NCBI GenBank assembly: GCA_963969395.1
Contig: OZ017799.1
Location: 23,004,501-23,068,500, forward strand
Reading direction: 5' to 3'
Origin: Pseudoscleropodium purum
Taxonomy: Eukaryota; Streptophyta; Bryopsida; Hypnales; Brachytheciaceae
DNA: 64,000 nt
Under the pieces are notes generated by a model that worked only from the letters and a program-made list of their open reading frames with translations, was not told where the DNA came from and did not search any database. This document shows, piece after piece, positions 11,534 through 25,199 of the stretch (within the stretch, counting starts at the first letter, position 1; every line of letters begins with the position of its first letter). A program made the position numbers and the translations under genes.

Positions 11534-13662
11534 GTGGTTCTACCTTATTCAACAATTGTGTGGATCACACTTGTGTCTGCCCAAGGTGGACCTGATCATG
11601 CTAACCATCATCCACCTAAGAGTTTGCCAGCTAGCAGTTTAGGTGCTGATTCAAAACATGCGAAATTACACGATGCTGATCTTGCGCTCCAAGCCTTCAA
11701 TGCGATTGGAGTTATTGCGTTTGTGTATGCTGCGCACAACGTTGTTTTGGACATTCAGACCGAGTTACCGTCGCCTTCGGAGAAGGCGATGATGAGGGGA
11801 GTGAGGTTCACGTATCTGGTGGTAGCACTGTGTTACTTCCCCATGGCCATTGCTGTCTACGCTGTGTATGGGAACAAAGTAAGCCACAACGTGTTGGATT
11901 TCATGGTGGGCAAAGTCCCACGAGGGTGGGTAATTGCAACCAACATTATGTTGATCACTCATCTCATTGGAAGTTATCAGGTAACTTACTCACTCCACTA
12001 GAATTTTGAAGTTTTGTTTCCCAGCTATATTCAACAAACCTCCATTTACTCTTGTCATTTACAAACTCTCACCTACGAATTCTGCTGCTTCTCACAAGTT
12101 GAGAAACACCGCTGTTGCAGTCATTTATCAAACACACTGAACACATTCGAGACGAAACTTATTTTGTTATGAACAAAGATCACAAAAGCAAACTGCTTAC
12201 GATGGACAAATGGATTTGAAAGGAGACAATATTTCATTTTTACTATCATGATCCTAAATTTGGCATTACTATCAGATGTTATAATTCTTGGATATGCAAC
12301 TCAATGAAATATTACAAGTACAGGATCTTGGCATTGATACATTAATAACAATAAATTTTTCATTATCATTGTTGTCAACCCCAAATGAAATAAATCACTT
12401 GGGCATAGGATTTTAATTGATCAAAGGCATTGCATATAAAATCATTGTACAATGGCATACTTTGGCAAGGATTCTTTTGTAGGAATGGTTTAATCATATC
12501 AAAATATATGTCATTTGCACTTGAAAATTTTGTCATTCCTATATTAAAGCTTTTAGAGGTGAAAACAAAATATAACAAATATATTGTTTGAACAATTTAC
12601 ATAGGTAAGTATAATACTCATTGTGATTGTAGTTTCAACATTTAATAATTTTGTATAAGCAATCCTCTAGGTTTTAGTACAATGTCTTATTCAATTTTAG
12701 TATGACATTAATAACATTGACAACAACCTTTGAGTGATATATATGTGGAATTGCAGTTTCTACAACATTATTTGCGATGGTGTTTCTAATCTTCTCTCTA
12801 CTCTTGGGTTTTTTTAGAGGGCTCATAATTGCACCCACTACATACATTGTATAACATATTCTTTATTATTCTATGTTTTTTTTAATTAATTACCATACTA
12901 GATACAATTATGCTTAAATGAACTTAAAAACCAACTAAAAAAATCTATTATAGATTTTCTTACAATTATATCACTCAAAATCCCTATTAATGACATTTGT
13001 GTATTATGTTGTTTATAGCTCTCTTGTATATTATGGTTGTGTATACAAAGAAATTTGAGCAAGTGGAAAAAACTTAGAAGAGCACATTACATTAATTGGG
13101 TAAGTTTATTGTCTTGATTACATTTTCTTATTTCCACCCTTAGTGTGAATGTATCTTAAATTGGTCTCTCAAGTACTTTGAAATGAACTTGGTGGCATTT
13201 TAGATCAATTTAAGCTATATTTATAACATTCAAGCATATATGCATTTACCACACTATCATTGATTGCAGTAAATTTGTTTTAGGTACACTCAAACTAAAT
13301 CTTTGAAAATAGAAACAAAATTGAAATGATAAAATTTACTACTAATTCTTTTGCTACAATTCTAGTTAATTTTTTTATAAACACTTTTTACATTTCTAAT
13401 GATATAAAATTTGTCCCACATGAATTTCAGTTTTCTCAATGCCTTCAAATTTGGCATTTTCTGAACATTAAGCATTGGCTTTTCAGGGGTTAAAGGGTTC
13501 AGAGTGCCCTAATTGCATCTGAAGTGTTACATGGTGGTTTTTGTGCAGGCTTTTCTTTTACTTGGATCCATTATTATGATTGTTGCTGTTCTGGGTGGAA
13601 TCGCCAATCTTATTAAGCAGGTTGGAATTTATAATTACTACGGAATTTTTAAAGAAGCATGA
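11534..13662 (+). pseudogene. Amino-acid transporter (AAAP/LHT-like) remnant, two exons, middle missing
   Basis: The exon at 11534-11980 (149 codons, acceptor AG at 11532-11533, donor GT at 11981) encodes several membrane segments. It carries FVYAAHNVVLDIQTELPSP, VALCYFPMAIAVYAVYGNKV and a final THLIGSYQ. These match the middle of lysine/histidine-type transporters of the AAAP family (PF01490), which move amino acids across the plasma membrane with protons. A second exon at 13549-13662 (acceptor AG at 13547-13548) encodes one membrane helix and a short tail ending in TGA, like the C-terminus of the family. The exon that should follow GSYQ, with the conserved MPVFD stretch and several helices, is absent from the 1.57 kb between them. 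The N-terminal exons are not seen upstream. The first exon still has CpGs and no stops, so the loss may be recent. The gene would be functional only if the missing exons were supplied from outside the window, which cannot restore the internal gap. Confidence 0.7.
11981..13548. other. AT-rich DNA between the two transporter exons
   Basis: This is intron-like sequence with a donor at 11981 and an acceptor at 13548. No open segment matches the expected transporter helices on either strand. Confidence 0.5.
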
Positions 13663-14334
13663 AAGTATTCTGGATTTTATCCCGATCGTCTATGTAATCC
13701 GGCATAATTTCTTCGGAATTTTCAGGGACAGGAAACAACTCTGGATTTCATCCTGATTGTACAAGAGACAGCTCTTCATGAGTTTCTTTTAGTGGAAATC
13801 AGCACTTACAAGGAAATGGGCCTATTGTGACAACTTTTTACAAATTTCATAGATAGAGAAATTGGACCATACCTCAATTCCCAATACTTTTATTCACAAA
13901 ATTTGGACACTTGCTAATTAGATACGACATTTCAAAGAAAATTGTGTGTAAATCCTTGCTTGCGTCTCTCAATGGGGGCAGTAATGTAAGGAATATGTCT
14001 TTGAATCAACCTTGTATTTCCTAAAATTAACTCTTGGACTCTTGAAGAGTAAAATCCAGATCCTTCTGTCATTAGAGTGTCACCAAACAATGTTGACTAT
14101 CGATGCCAAGCATATTCTGTTGCAAGATCCCATGGCTAGATATGCAACAGTAGAGCTTGGAATTGGGTTGCAGTCCATAATGGACCTGCTTACCACACAT
14201 GGAGTGTACCCGTATATTAAAGATTCAAATACAATAAATTTGAGGTAGGAAATACCGATGTGGGTGCTGTATGTAGCAAACCAACCACCGAAGAACTCTC
14301 TACACAATAACACGAGCAACATAACCAACAATGA

Positions 14335-14575
14335 TCAAGGATCAATGCGCTTCACTAAATTCCCTGAACCTAGCTGCACCCTGCAAGGAGTCTCCCACTC
14401 TCCGCAATCTGGGTCGAACGCAGAAATGCACACCTCTGTAACCGCAGCACCTTCTGCAGTAATTTCTAAGATACCCTGGCAGTTGACATTCAGAGCACCA
14501 TTAATCAGGGCATATGCAGAATACCGATTGGGTGCCCTCATCTGTGGATGTCTTCTACCCCTCTCGTACTTGCCT
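14335..14575 (-). other. Probable 3' untranslated region of TRAPPC2
   Basis: The sequence just after the TAA at 14576-14578 remains richer in G+C than the surroundings. It contains an open frame of about 75 codons with no recognisable domain, in a different frame from the last exon. A transcribed 3' end is the simplest reading. No clear polyadenylation signal was found. Confidence 0.4.
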
Positions 14576-16615
14576 TTACAAATACTTTCTTGCAAGAGCA
14601 CGGACCCTCGTATCAAAAAACGGCGAGGTGATCCGTGAGCCGGGCACATATAGAGGGTTCAACAACATCTGCAGCTCACATAGATTGCATTAGACATTTG
14701 AGGCAGTCTTATTCTTTTGAAAAGAAAATTGATGAGGGTGTAGTATACTGAAGACCCTCCATCCACACCCTGCGTTTGATAAGGTATCAAGCGCAACGAA
14801 TTCCTGTGCATTTAGACTAGCCGGGACTGGGATCTTCAAAAGCATCACATGTAGAGGAAGACACAGTATAATGCACAGAAGGCAACTTTATAGTATGTTG
14901 GGTTTCCTCTTCTAGGTCCCCCTATGATACAAAGTAACTAAGTGAATCAATTTAAACTCACAGGAACCTGTACTTGAAAAACAGAGCTGGGGCTGCTCAT
15001 GATAGATGACACATCCAAATGTTGGTTAAGGACGTCCATTATGAGTTCTACATAACCAACGAGTCGCGGGAATGGCGAGAAAGTTTGTTGAAACCTAAAA
15101 ACATCAAGTTGTCTGTATTGTTGACTGAACACTTCACAAAAGAGGAGTTATGGGTTCTGATCTTCTTGCCAATAGTTGATGAGAGCGTGACACGATAGCT
15201 TGAGACTTGAACCTCACATTATGGGAGGTCCTTATGTGAAGGTCACGGAGAGATTCACCTTAATGTAGAGTTCATGGACTTCTTGAAAGAAGTTTTTGAT
15301 GCCATCCTCGTTACGAGAGTCGTGAAGTAGCATCAGCCGAGTGTGGCCCGCAGTCACATACACAGAGACCAGTAAATCGTTGAACTTATCCACCAGCTTC
15401 AAAAACCTAACAACCCCAATCATACAACAGATTTTAACGACAAAGTAGAGATCCAAAGTATTGCAGTTAGAGATGAAAAAAATTCCTAGTTACGACTAAT
15501 CACTGTAACAGAATAAGATTCTCAGCAGTAAATCTGGACTGTTTCAAGAACTAATAGATGGCATAGTAAAGAGAATCTTTCCTAAGATTCTAAGCAGGTC
15601 TCCCTATTGACATGGGGAAGCCTCTCCATGATACATACGAAGGCGTCCATAGGATCATTGTGCCCATAGGGAGAACTCCCATATTCCATAACAAAGATTC
15701 TCTTTAAAAGTTCCTGAAACAGTTTATTTTTATTATAAGTAATGTTATTAGTCGCACTCAAATATTGCGCTTATAAGCTTACGCTAGTTGAATTGCTCAA
15801 AGTGAATTCAACAATATTAGCAGATTCCTTCAACAACCTTGCACATTCGTGACAGGCAAATTCATTTTCGATCATGAAACAGAGGTGGTTGAGTCGACTT
15901 ACATGTTATTGGTGTTCCAAACGGCATCTTGAACAATGTCCAGGGAAGCATGCAGAATAAATTGATGCAGATGTGCTGCCTCGTCTTTCTGCATTCCAAA
16001 TGACATAGACAATGAGAATATTACAGCCACACACTGTATCATCTACCGTATCAATCGACCGCAAAACATTTCTCGATTTTGCCAGAAACAGAATTGGAAC
16101 AAAAGGTTGCGCAAAGCATTGCAACAAACGACCGAAGACTTAGCCGCGCACACAAGCTCCGATTCTTAGAGAAAACCTACCTTTAGAACAATAGAGTTTT
16201 CAGACCTTGGGAAACGAACTTTGACAAAGAATGTGGTTGAACTTGTTACTGACCAATCACAACATTCAATAAAATACAAACTTTGAAGACCCCGTGTGAA
16301 GCCTATCATGCTGAACAAGAAAATTATATGGTTACGTCCATCGATGAGCAACAATGAAAAACATGCAGATCTTGATGTTCAATTCAAACACAGTACCATT
16401 AGCCAAGTGAAAGAGGTGGAAAGCAGGTTTAGGGTTCAAGAATTTCGTGTTCACTCCCCAATTGCCATCGATCGCATTCAAGTCGTCTGAAAGCAACTAA
16501 TGATGTATTCTACAATGGTGAGTAGCAAGCCCACCTTGGGAGCAGTCCCGACTTCGCTCTCGTAGATGGGACTGTCATCGCGCGACACAATGACGAAGCA
16601 GGCCGTGCTCGACAT
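14576..16615 (-). CDS. TRAPPC2: TRAPPC2 (sedlin) subunit of the TRAPP tethering complex, four exons
   Basis: Small longin-fold subunit shared by TRAPP complexes, which act as exchange factors for Rab/Ypt1-type GTPases and tether vesicles at the ER-Golgi and in later Golgi traffic. The exons are 16535-16615, 15903-15988, 15259-15406 and 14576-14668. Their codon counts are 27, 28 plus two bases, one base plus 49, and 30 plus stop, giving exactly 135 residues, the usual length of plant TRAPPC2. All introns are GT/AG and the phases fit. The protein starts [19 protein letters not shown], has [16 protein letters not shown] in exon 2 and [20 protein letters not shown] in exon 3, and ends [10 protein letters not shown]. 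These match the plant TRAPPC2 sequence that I know. Start choice: the ATG at 16615 gives the family N-terminus, with no upstream extension needed. No damage is seen. A decayed duplicate of exon 1 lies at 33500-33905. Confidence 0.95.
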
Positions 16616-17050
16616 TTTTCTCCGCTCGCAATCCGAAAACGCACCTCAGCCCTCTTCAGGTCACATTCATGAAACCCGAAGACAAACGTTTTCTGTGGAC
16701 TCAATGGCCCTGTATCGAAATAATAGAATCTAGCGTAGTGCTAAAAGAAGAATCGGCAATCCGGAATTACAAGCTGCGGAAGCAAAGATCCCGACTACGA
16801 AAGAATCGAGAGGCTCCACATACGCGATGGCGAGGAGGAGATTAGGGTTCCGCAAATCGCCCCCAACCACTGGGTAATCAGATTGCGTCAGGAAGAGTAG
16901 TGAGGCAAATTGCAAAGCTTGTGCCAGATCAAGCAGGCTGAGGAGGGGACAGGAGACCTGGAAAGCCAAAGGGACAGAACTTGCAAGACCTTCTTCCGCT
17001 TCGCTCCGCAGTTGAGGTTTTGGGTGCTGCAATCAGTCTCTCATTTCATG
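16616..17050 (-). promoter_or_regulatory. GC-rich 5' leader and promoter region of TRAPPC2
   Basis: About 430 bases upstream of the TRAPPC2 start are GC-rich and full of CpG, ending abruptly at about 17100 where AT-rich DNA resumes. An open frame at 16730-17032 on the same strand shows no known domain. The region probably holds the 5' untranslated leader. A diverged copy of its proximal half is found next to the duplicated exon at 33712-33905, so the duplication included it. Confidence 0.45.
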
Positions 17051-17872
17051 TGCAGGGCTGGAGAGAGGTGATTTAAGCCCTAAGCTAAAACAGCCCATTG
17101 CGGACTGAATGCGGAGTTTGCCTTCATGTCATTGCTGGAATTTTTTAATTTTTTTTCCATGTATAGACAAGTGTCAAAAATGACAAGTGCAATTGAAATT
17201 ATATTTTTTCAACAAAGTATGCACTTGTTATGAATTTTTGAAGTGTTTCACCTAAAAGAGTCTCTAGACTACTCCAAGACCAACAAAAATTGTATTCATA
17301 ATGTTTATCAAACTCATCTAAAGCAATCACAATAATTTCTAACATGGAAGCCCTAAAAAAGTGATGTTGTACAATGAACTAACACTGAAAGGTGAAAGTT
17401 CCTAATGTAGTTGCTAACTACTCTATCCCAGTTAGTTAAGGCATTGATTATGGCTTAAATCTCATAAAATCTCATGAAAAAAAACCCCACAATGGAATCA
17501 TTTCTAAATGTCTGCAATGGGTATTTAGTCCACAGTGGGCTATTTTACCTTAAGTGTCCAAGGCACCAAATTTTCATGTTGACTAAACTTAGAATTTATA
17601 TAGAATCAAACCAACTTAACATTTTCTTGATAGTTTCCAATTAAGTTGAACACCCTTTAAAGTCTATTTTAAGCATCAAAAATCCAACTTTGAAAGAAAA
17701 TGTTCGTGATTTTTCTATCAAAGATTTTGTGCAAGGATATTCATAGCAAATCTTAATTCTTTAGTGCTAAAGGCTCATAAAGATGAGGCCTCAAACACAC
17801 TAGATTGTGGAGGAAAATTTCATTCAAAACTCATTCAAAAAAGTTGTAGATTAGATTTTGAAATGCCATAAA

Positions 17873-17920
<48 letters not shown>

Positions 17921-20061
17921 GCATTCATGTCCTTAGCTTCATATTTTTTTTCATGACTTCAATTTTTAGATTTGACATGTAAAAAGTGAATTCAAATTAC
18001 TTTGATCAAACATTGTAATTTTTCAATTCATAAGAATTTTTTTTCTCCTATGTGATCCACAATATGTCTAATCCAAATTCATATGGTTATAATTTTTTAA
18101 GTGATAAAACTAATCAAAACTTGGGCTTTTTGTTTAGTTTTGAGCAAAATTTAACCTTATAAGGATGGGCTAGTCTCCAAAGAAATCATCATTTTCTAAT
18201 ACTGTGGGAATCAATTGTTTAAAAAAATAGATAAGTATTTGTTGGAAGTCAAACTACTATAGAAGATATTCACTTATCACAACAAAACTCCGAGGATGAA
18301 TAGTTGCACTTTTGTCCTATACAAGAGAATCCTCTATCATCCATCAGACACTTAGTGTGCGTGGCAACATTATAGGGTTAAGAAGCTTAACAAAGGCCAT
18401 ATGCATCTAAGAATTAACCCTAAAGAAAAGAACCCATGACCACAAATTCAATCCTTCCAATCCTTCACTCTATTTGCTTTCATTTTGCAACTATATATGA
18501 ATGAAATTTTATTTTCTTATTTTTTAGAGATGGAATCACAAGTCTTATGTGAGTAATAAAATTTTCAATTTTATTTTGTAGAAATTTGGAATTACTATGA
18601 ATTTCTTAACAAATAAGTGAAGGAAATTCATATTAAGTAAAAAATGTTTTCAAAAATTCTGAAATTTTAAACACAAGGATATACTATAGTGTATAATATC
18701 CTGGTATAAACCAAAGTTATCATGTCATTAGAAATTAGAAAATAAAAAAATTGTAGTCATAGTCCAAAAGTTCAAAATGCAATAAAGTATTGAATTTTAA
18801 GAATTTTAAAGGTATTGAATTTTTTAAAATGGTTCTAGTGCATGTATATGGTCACTTGATACCATAAATGCAAGGCTATAAGGTAGGATTGCCTTACCTT
18901 GGAAGATCATTAACCTATGACTAGGGTAGTTATTCAAAAATGATGTGATTTTTGAACCAATAGGTGTTTTCTTCATTTGTATAATGATCTTGAAAGTCAT
19001 TGTTTGAATGCTTTTAGGTCACTGCATCCTTGTAAAGTTAAATCAAGCAAATTTTTTATGAAAAACATTATCAAAATATTAGGAAGTTTATTAAAATTAT
19101 GATGAAATCTAAGAAAAGGAAATTGCAATTAAAATTGGATGAAATCTAAGAATGATACTTGATGGCCTTTGTATCATGTCTAAGAAAATACAATTTTGGA
19201 CTTACAGTACAATTTTCTTTATAAATTTCTTCTACTCTCTATAACATGATAATCACAAATCAAAAAAGATTTGTTCATTCTTGACCCAAAGTTTTATTGT
19301 GATAATAAAAAATTTTAAATAAAAGAAATTGGAAAAAGCTGCAAATACCAATATCCAAACAGGTACATGTGAAGTCAAAGCTTTGCCACACGGAATTTAC
19401 AACTAGAGACACTAGAACAAAAAAAAATGGAAAGGTGAATATTACACTATTAAAATAGATTGTGCTAAGCCAAAGCTCAGCCATGGACTAGGAATGAAAA
19501 ATGAAATGACATAGATCATAGATCATGTGTTTTGTAGATCAAGGTTATAGGAGGAATTTTCTAAGAATAGAAATTTCCTTGCAAAGGTCCTAGTGCAAAA
19601 CCACAACTACATAATAATGATTCAAAAATTTAAATAAAAGCATAAGTGTTAGTAAGCAAATGCCACAAAACATTTAGACAATAAGTAAGGTAATAAGATT
19701 CAAAGAGACTCCAATGTCCTTTAAAAAATGTATCAAAACACTTAGGAAATGACAAAAGTGTTCTAAAAATATATATAAACAATAAGATGGTCAAATTCAC
19801 TAAAAATACCAAATAAAAAACCACCAAGGTTTCAACATTAGAAATGAGGGTGGTTTGGAGAGAAAAGAAATGTCTTTTTTATACTTTTCCTCAAGGGTTA
19901 CCTTCTTTATTTAATCCTAAGATTTTTAGTATTTAATCACTAATTACTACAAAAAATCATATTTATTATTGGACTAATTTCTATCTTTTGTGAAATTTGT
20001 ATTGACCACATCTTGTACTTTGCGACAAAAAAACTTGCAAGTAGAAAATAAGGAAGGGTCT
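17051..20061. repeat. AT-rich repeat field with an (ATT)n microsatellite
   Basis: An (ATT)n run fills about 17872-17920. The part at about 17560-17860 is an inverted, diverged copy of sequences at 23100-23400 and 50120-50430. The part at 18230-18330 is another dispersed repeat, also at 49600-49720. Short open frames on the minus strand near 19275-19827 are low-complexity. No gene recognised. Confidence 0.5.
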
Positions 20062-20364
20062 CATTAGAAGAATTTGGGGGGCTTTGGATGCCTACGAGTT
20101 ATCACAACCTGTAAACGCAGGAAATAGGTTTGGCACAACGGTCTGACATGGCCGAGACCTTGCCATGTCATTGACCAATTTTTTATTTTTATTGATTTAT
20201 TGATTTATTGATTTATTTTTGCATTTGGAGACTAATTACTTTTTTTATTTTTTATTTTTAATGAATTTTTTTTTTGACAGTGGGCCGTTCCCCTCACTGC
20301 AGGGAACAGCTGCGAGGGAAGAGGCCCGAAACAGGCTTCTGGACCCCCCAAAACTCTTCTAATG
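20062..20364. mobile_element. Small nonautonomous DNA transposon, family M1 copy B
   Basis: This is the best-preserved copy of the family. The left end reads CATTAGAAGAATTTGGGGGG, and the right end read inward is CATTAGAAGAGTTTTGGGGG, so the terminal inverted repeats are almost perfect over about 20 bases. The interior matches copy A at 5206-5479 in reverse. It contains three TTGATTTA units near 20190-20215 and T-rich runs. No open frame of note. Outside the ends no target duplication is evident. Confidence 0.75.
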
Positions 20365-23300
20365 CTTGGACAACTATAGCAAGAAAATTGCAATCTACGA
20401 AAGCAAAAAATGTAGTCACTACAAATTCCCACCCAAAGATATGAGATTTGCAACAACTCTATTCAAAGCTAATAGTTCACATAGAGGCTATACCAATTAT
20501 GTGAACTTAAACAATAGAACTTTAATTGCCTTGGTCTTGTCTTCTAGAGACTAAGACTTATCCTTAGCCAAACTTAAAATTTCCTTCCTCAACTCAGCAA
20601 TTAATGAACGCAATACATAGGTGTCTATTGATAGTTGTGTTAAGCTTGGACCCAACCTAGACTCCTAGACATCTTCTATAGCATTGTGGACAAGAGACTT
20701 CTCAACTATTGCAAGGCACTCAAGGGTGTAGATATCTATTAGGTGGTTCTCATTGTCAAGCATGTTTGTGAGTTCTTTAACATATGCCATTTGAAAGAGA
20801 CACTTGTTTTTGAATAAAAATCTTTAATAAAAATCCACTAATATGATATCTACAATATCTTTACTTGTTGTATTTTTAAGTACATACTCCCACAATCAAG
20901 AAGTGATCAATTTAAACCCCATGGACTTTGGTCAAGATCAACTTGCACTATTGTTAGACGCCATCTCTGAAGAGAAAGTTACTAACAAAAGACAATGAAA
21001 GCTCTACAAAACCCTCTCAATACAACACAATAAATAGGAAAATACAATAAAAAAGAGACAAAATTATAAAGTCAAATTTATTCAATTGGTGCGTTAAGCT
21101 TATTGCTAGAGCTACAATTGAAAAGGAAAAGCTTACTTAAGCTACAATGAAAAGGAAAAGCTTCCTTAACTAGCAATTCAAAAGAAAAGCTAAGAATTGT
21201 AGTAAAGGTGAACATAAAAGATGATGGATGGGTCATTGCAAGAAATACTAACCATTTTTTCCATTACAATGAAAGTGATTCTTTTGTCATTTGCTCTAAC
21301 TTTTGAATTATTAATCCAATGTCCACAAAATTCATTCTAGAGATTTTGATTGTAATTATATCCTTTCTTTTTTAAGAATTTTAAGAAATTATTTTATATT
21401 TAGAAATTAATTTTATTAATTAGTCAAGGTCTTGAATTAAGATTTTTTATATTGAATATTGGTTCAAATTAATGATTTTTGGTTGAAATTTCTATAAAAT
21501 ATTCCTATAGTAGGTAGACATGTTCCTACCTAAGGGCATCTAAAAATTATTATTTTATGTCCTTTCACATTTGAGCAAATAGGCCTCCCTTGTAGGGGCA
21601 CTTCAAAACAATAAGAATGTTTTTTACATTATTTTCTTAGTCAAATCTCAACACTATAAAGTCTTTTCTAATGATATATTCTTAGTTTTGTTAAAAACTA
21701 TTTTTCCTACTTTCTAGAAATTCAAATGTCAAAGTATATATTTTCTAGGGCATATCCTTAGACATTGGATTTTGGTGAAGAAAATACATAATTGGACATT
21801 TCAATTTGTAAAAAATAAGAAAAATAATTTTCAACAAAATAAAAAATTGGACATTTAGGAGGGGTTCTTGGTGATGAGGTTTGACCAAAACAATTAGGTC
21901 AAAACCATTTCTAATGTTCAATAGTGTGCACACAAGGGAAGTCTATTTGCACAAATGTGGAGAATTAAAAAATAGTCTTTTTTATATGCCCAGGTGTAGG
22001 TACCAAAAACTTAGGGAATAAGGATAGAATTATTTTTAAAGAATGTTCATTCTATACATATGGATTGCTATGTAGTGTTATTTGTCAATTCGTGCTTCTT
22101 TCTCTAAATTTTCATTTAACCCCTAAATGCCTAAATTGTGTTTTGGGGCAACATAGAAATTTTAAGTAGCTCACTACAAATGAATTTTTTTTCTTTGAAA
22201 TTTTCACAAAACATGTTCCCAAAGAGTAGCTTTAAGGTCCAACAATTTTCATAACTCTTGACTAAATAACTAAAAAGTTATTGTATGATATGTAATTTTC
22301 AATGCTTGACGGGCAGCCTAAAAATTTCATAAAAAGCATTTTTTAAGGAAATAAAAATTTGAAATTTATTTTCTGGATTTTCATATACTTGAAAAACTCT
22401 GAAACATCATAATTGATTAGTGAGATGAAAATTATGAGGAGTTTAGTTTGCGGGCAGTTATGGATTCTCTACTTTAAAATAAACTTTGAAGTCCCTTATT
22501 TAACTCAATTTTCAATATTTTTTGAAAAAAATAGAATTTTAGAATATGGATATTTTATTAAAAGAAATTCAAGTATTGGAATTCATATGTAATTTTTTAA
22601 TTCCATAACTAATTTCTGAACAATTTAGTATTTTGAGTTATTTTCTACTTCTTTCTATATACAATTTTTTTCTTATATGTTGTACAATTCCAAATGATCT
22701 AAATATTTTTGAACATGTAGAAAGATGACTTGAAGAATGAATATAAAGAAGCACCACCATTTTAGACAATCTTTCATGCAAATGTGCTGTTTGTTTTTAT
22801 TGTATTGCCAAAATAAACAACTTTTATCACTTCAAACACTAATATCTTGCAATCTATGTACGAGAAATTTTTGAAATTTTTTTCACATCTTTTCATACCA
22901 AATTACTACAAGATCCTATGGTTACATGTGTTAAAAAATGTTTATTTTTCTAAAAGTTGGTACTTGCACTAGAAATGGTAATTTTGGAGCATTTAGCAAT
23001 TAAGCACATAAAAATCATCTTTTTAGAATTTGAGACCAATTGTTGAAATGAAGCTTACCAAGATCAGTTTTTATTTCCATTTAGAAAATTTGAAAATTCC
23101 TAAATTGCAATGGTTGAATGAATTTTGAATGTGATTTTTTTTCCAAAATCTAGTGTATTTGAGGCTCATTTCCAAGAGCTCTCAACATTAGAGGAAGTCA
23201 AGATTGCAATGGATACCCTTACACAAAATCTTGAATAGAAAAATCACTATCATTTATTTTCAAGATTGGATTTTTGAAGCTAAAATTGGACTTCAAGAAG

Positions 23301-25027
23301 AACTTTCAAAAAATATAAACTATTGAAAATAGAAATTTGATTAAGTTTTATTTAACTTCAAAGTTTTACAAACACCAAATTTTAGTGCTTCGAGCATTTA
23401 GAAGTTAATACCAATAATATATGTACAACAAAATTAGAAAGTAGATTTTTATCTTACCATTATATTAAGGTGAAAGCACCCAAAAATGCCACTTTTTCTA
23501 CCCATGCTAGATAAGTAGTAAAAATAATGATTTTTTTGGTAGAATTGTTATATATTGTCCTTGAAAAATAATCTAACCCAAATATCCAATTTGTTTCATA
23601 TACTCATTCAATATTCTTATGAATTTTCAAAGTTAAAAGCATAGGGTATTTATATACCTAGGGTCCTTTGCTTTTAACTTCTAAGAATTCACAAGGGGGA
23701 AGTAGATGTAGATTTTGAATTAGATTTAGGCAAAATAAATTACTATGAAAGTAGAATCTATATATCATATCTTGAATTTCCTATAAGTTTTTAATTCCTT
23801 CCCATCCCTATATGAATTCATTCACAACTTTATACAATAACCATGAAGCACAAAGTGACCATGCTACTTATAGTTTCGTTGAAAAATAAACAAAAATTAA
23901 ATGTTCAATATATTTGAATGTACTCCATCTATTTCTTGTAGCTATAGTAGTAAGCTCTCAAAAACATTTATAATATATAATTGATGTTAACTCCCCTACT
24001 TGGGTTAAATGATTAGTTTTGAAGTATAAAATGCTCCAACTTCTATTGGTTGCCATCAAGAACTTTTCAACTCCTATCGATTGCTTTTGAGACTTTGTGA
24101 TAGTCTTAGGTGAATGAAGAGACCATTGAAGGTTAAAATATAGCTGGCACAAAATAGGTAGTAGTGCTTTTGGATGAATATATCTTAGGAGGCTTACTAA
24201 AATAAAGTTTTTATTGAATTTCATGAATCAAAAGATAATCTACTTTATATCACCAAGAATATGTGTTCCAAAATGAATTTATTTCAAATCACAAAGAAAC
24301 ATGTTTATTTTAATTACAACCTTTGTAGCAAGCTAATATGCATTAACAACATTTTAACCTCTTTTGTGAAAGCTCATCTTGTCAAAACATTGGATCACAT
24401 TTTGAAAGAGTATCATCTATTTCATTATAAGAACCCGCATTGTTTGTAACAAGTAAAAGAACATAATAAGTATGTCAATTTGAATGTCAATTATGTTAAC
24501 AAGGACGTCTAAAAAAATGCGTCAAGGTTGACATGCTAAAAAACATGGGAATTTTTTAAAAACGTGGTTTGGTTTCAAGGAAATTTTGGAAGACGTCACC
24601 AAAAACATGGTCTTTGAAGTCCATGAAAAGTTGCCATGTGGCTACCACTTAGCCTCCATGCTATCACCAACATGGCGTGTAGTGCCACATCAACAACTTT
24701 TTCATCTGGACCTTTACTAACATCATTGGTGCATTAGGTCCTCAATCTTGTCAATTTGGATGTTTGTTGTAACGCACATATGTTTTTTTAGACGTCAATA
24801 GTGACATGAAAATAATTTATTTGAACATCATGTAGCATCCACCATGTGCTATAGCATGTGTATGAAGACATGAAAACATCATGGACAATATCTTGGACAT
24901 GCTTGATGAATATGTTTCAATTTTTTGAGATAGCAACTTAGACATCTAAATGTTTCTTAAGACATCAATTTAGATATTCAGAGTTTCAGACAATTTGCAA
25001 CGTCAATTTAAACATAGTACTACACAA
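20365..25027. repeat. AT-rich DNA containing diverged dispersed repeats
   Basis: No gene recognised. A block at 23100-23400 matches 50120-50430 in the same orientation, sharing CATTTCCAAGAGCTCTCAA and AATCTTGAATAGAAAAATCAC. It also matches 17560-17860 in reverse. A block at 22790-23000 is an inverted copy of part of the repeat at 28900-29100 and 51280-51500. From 24480 to 25020 the words GACATC and GACGTC recur, reminiscent of decayed CACTA-type MITE interiors. Confidence 0.5.
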
Positions 25028-25186
25028 AATATGCCATACAAAATATACTATACATTGTACAACATATAAAATACATCATATAAAATATAACATACACAAT
25101 ATGCCATACAAAATATACTATACATTGTACAACATATACAATACATCATATAAAATATAACATACACAATATGCCATACAGAATAC
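25028..25186. repeat. 70-bp tandem repeat, 2.3 copies
   Basis: A 70-bp unit beginning AATATGCCATACAAAATATA is present at 25028-25097 and 25098-25167. A 19-base start of a third copy follows at 25168-25186. The copies differ at only one position (ATATAAAATAC against ATATACAATAC). It ends a few bases before the Tc1-like element. Confidence 0.85.
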
Positions 25187-25199
25187 ACCATACATAATA

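Noticed and set aside
14335..14649. Minus-strand 104-codon frame at the 3' end of TRAPPC2
   Set aside because: The last TRAPPC2 exon is read in another frame with the exact family C-terminus, so this frame is a shadow plus 3' untranslated sequence.
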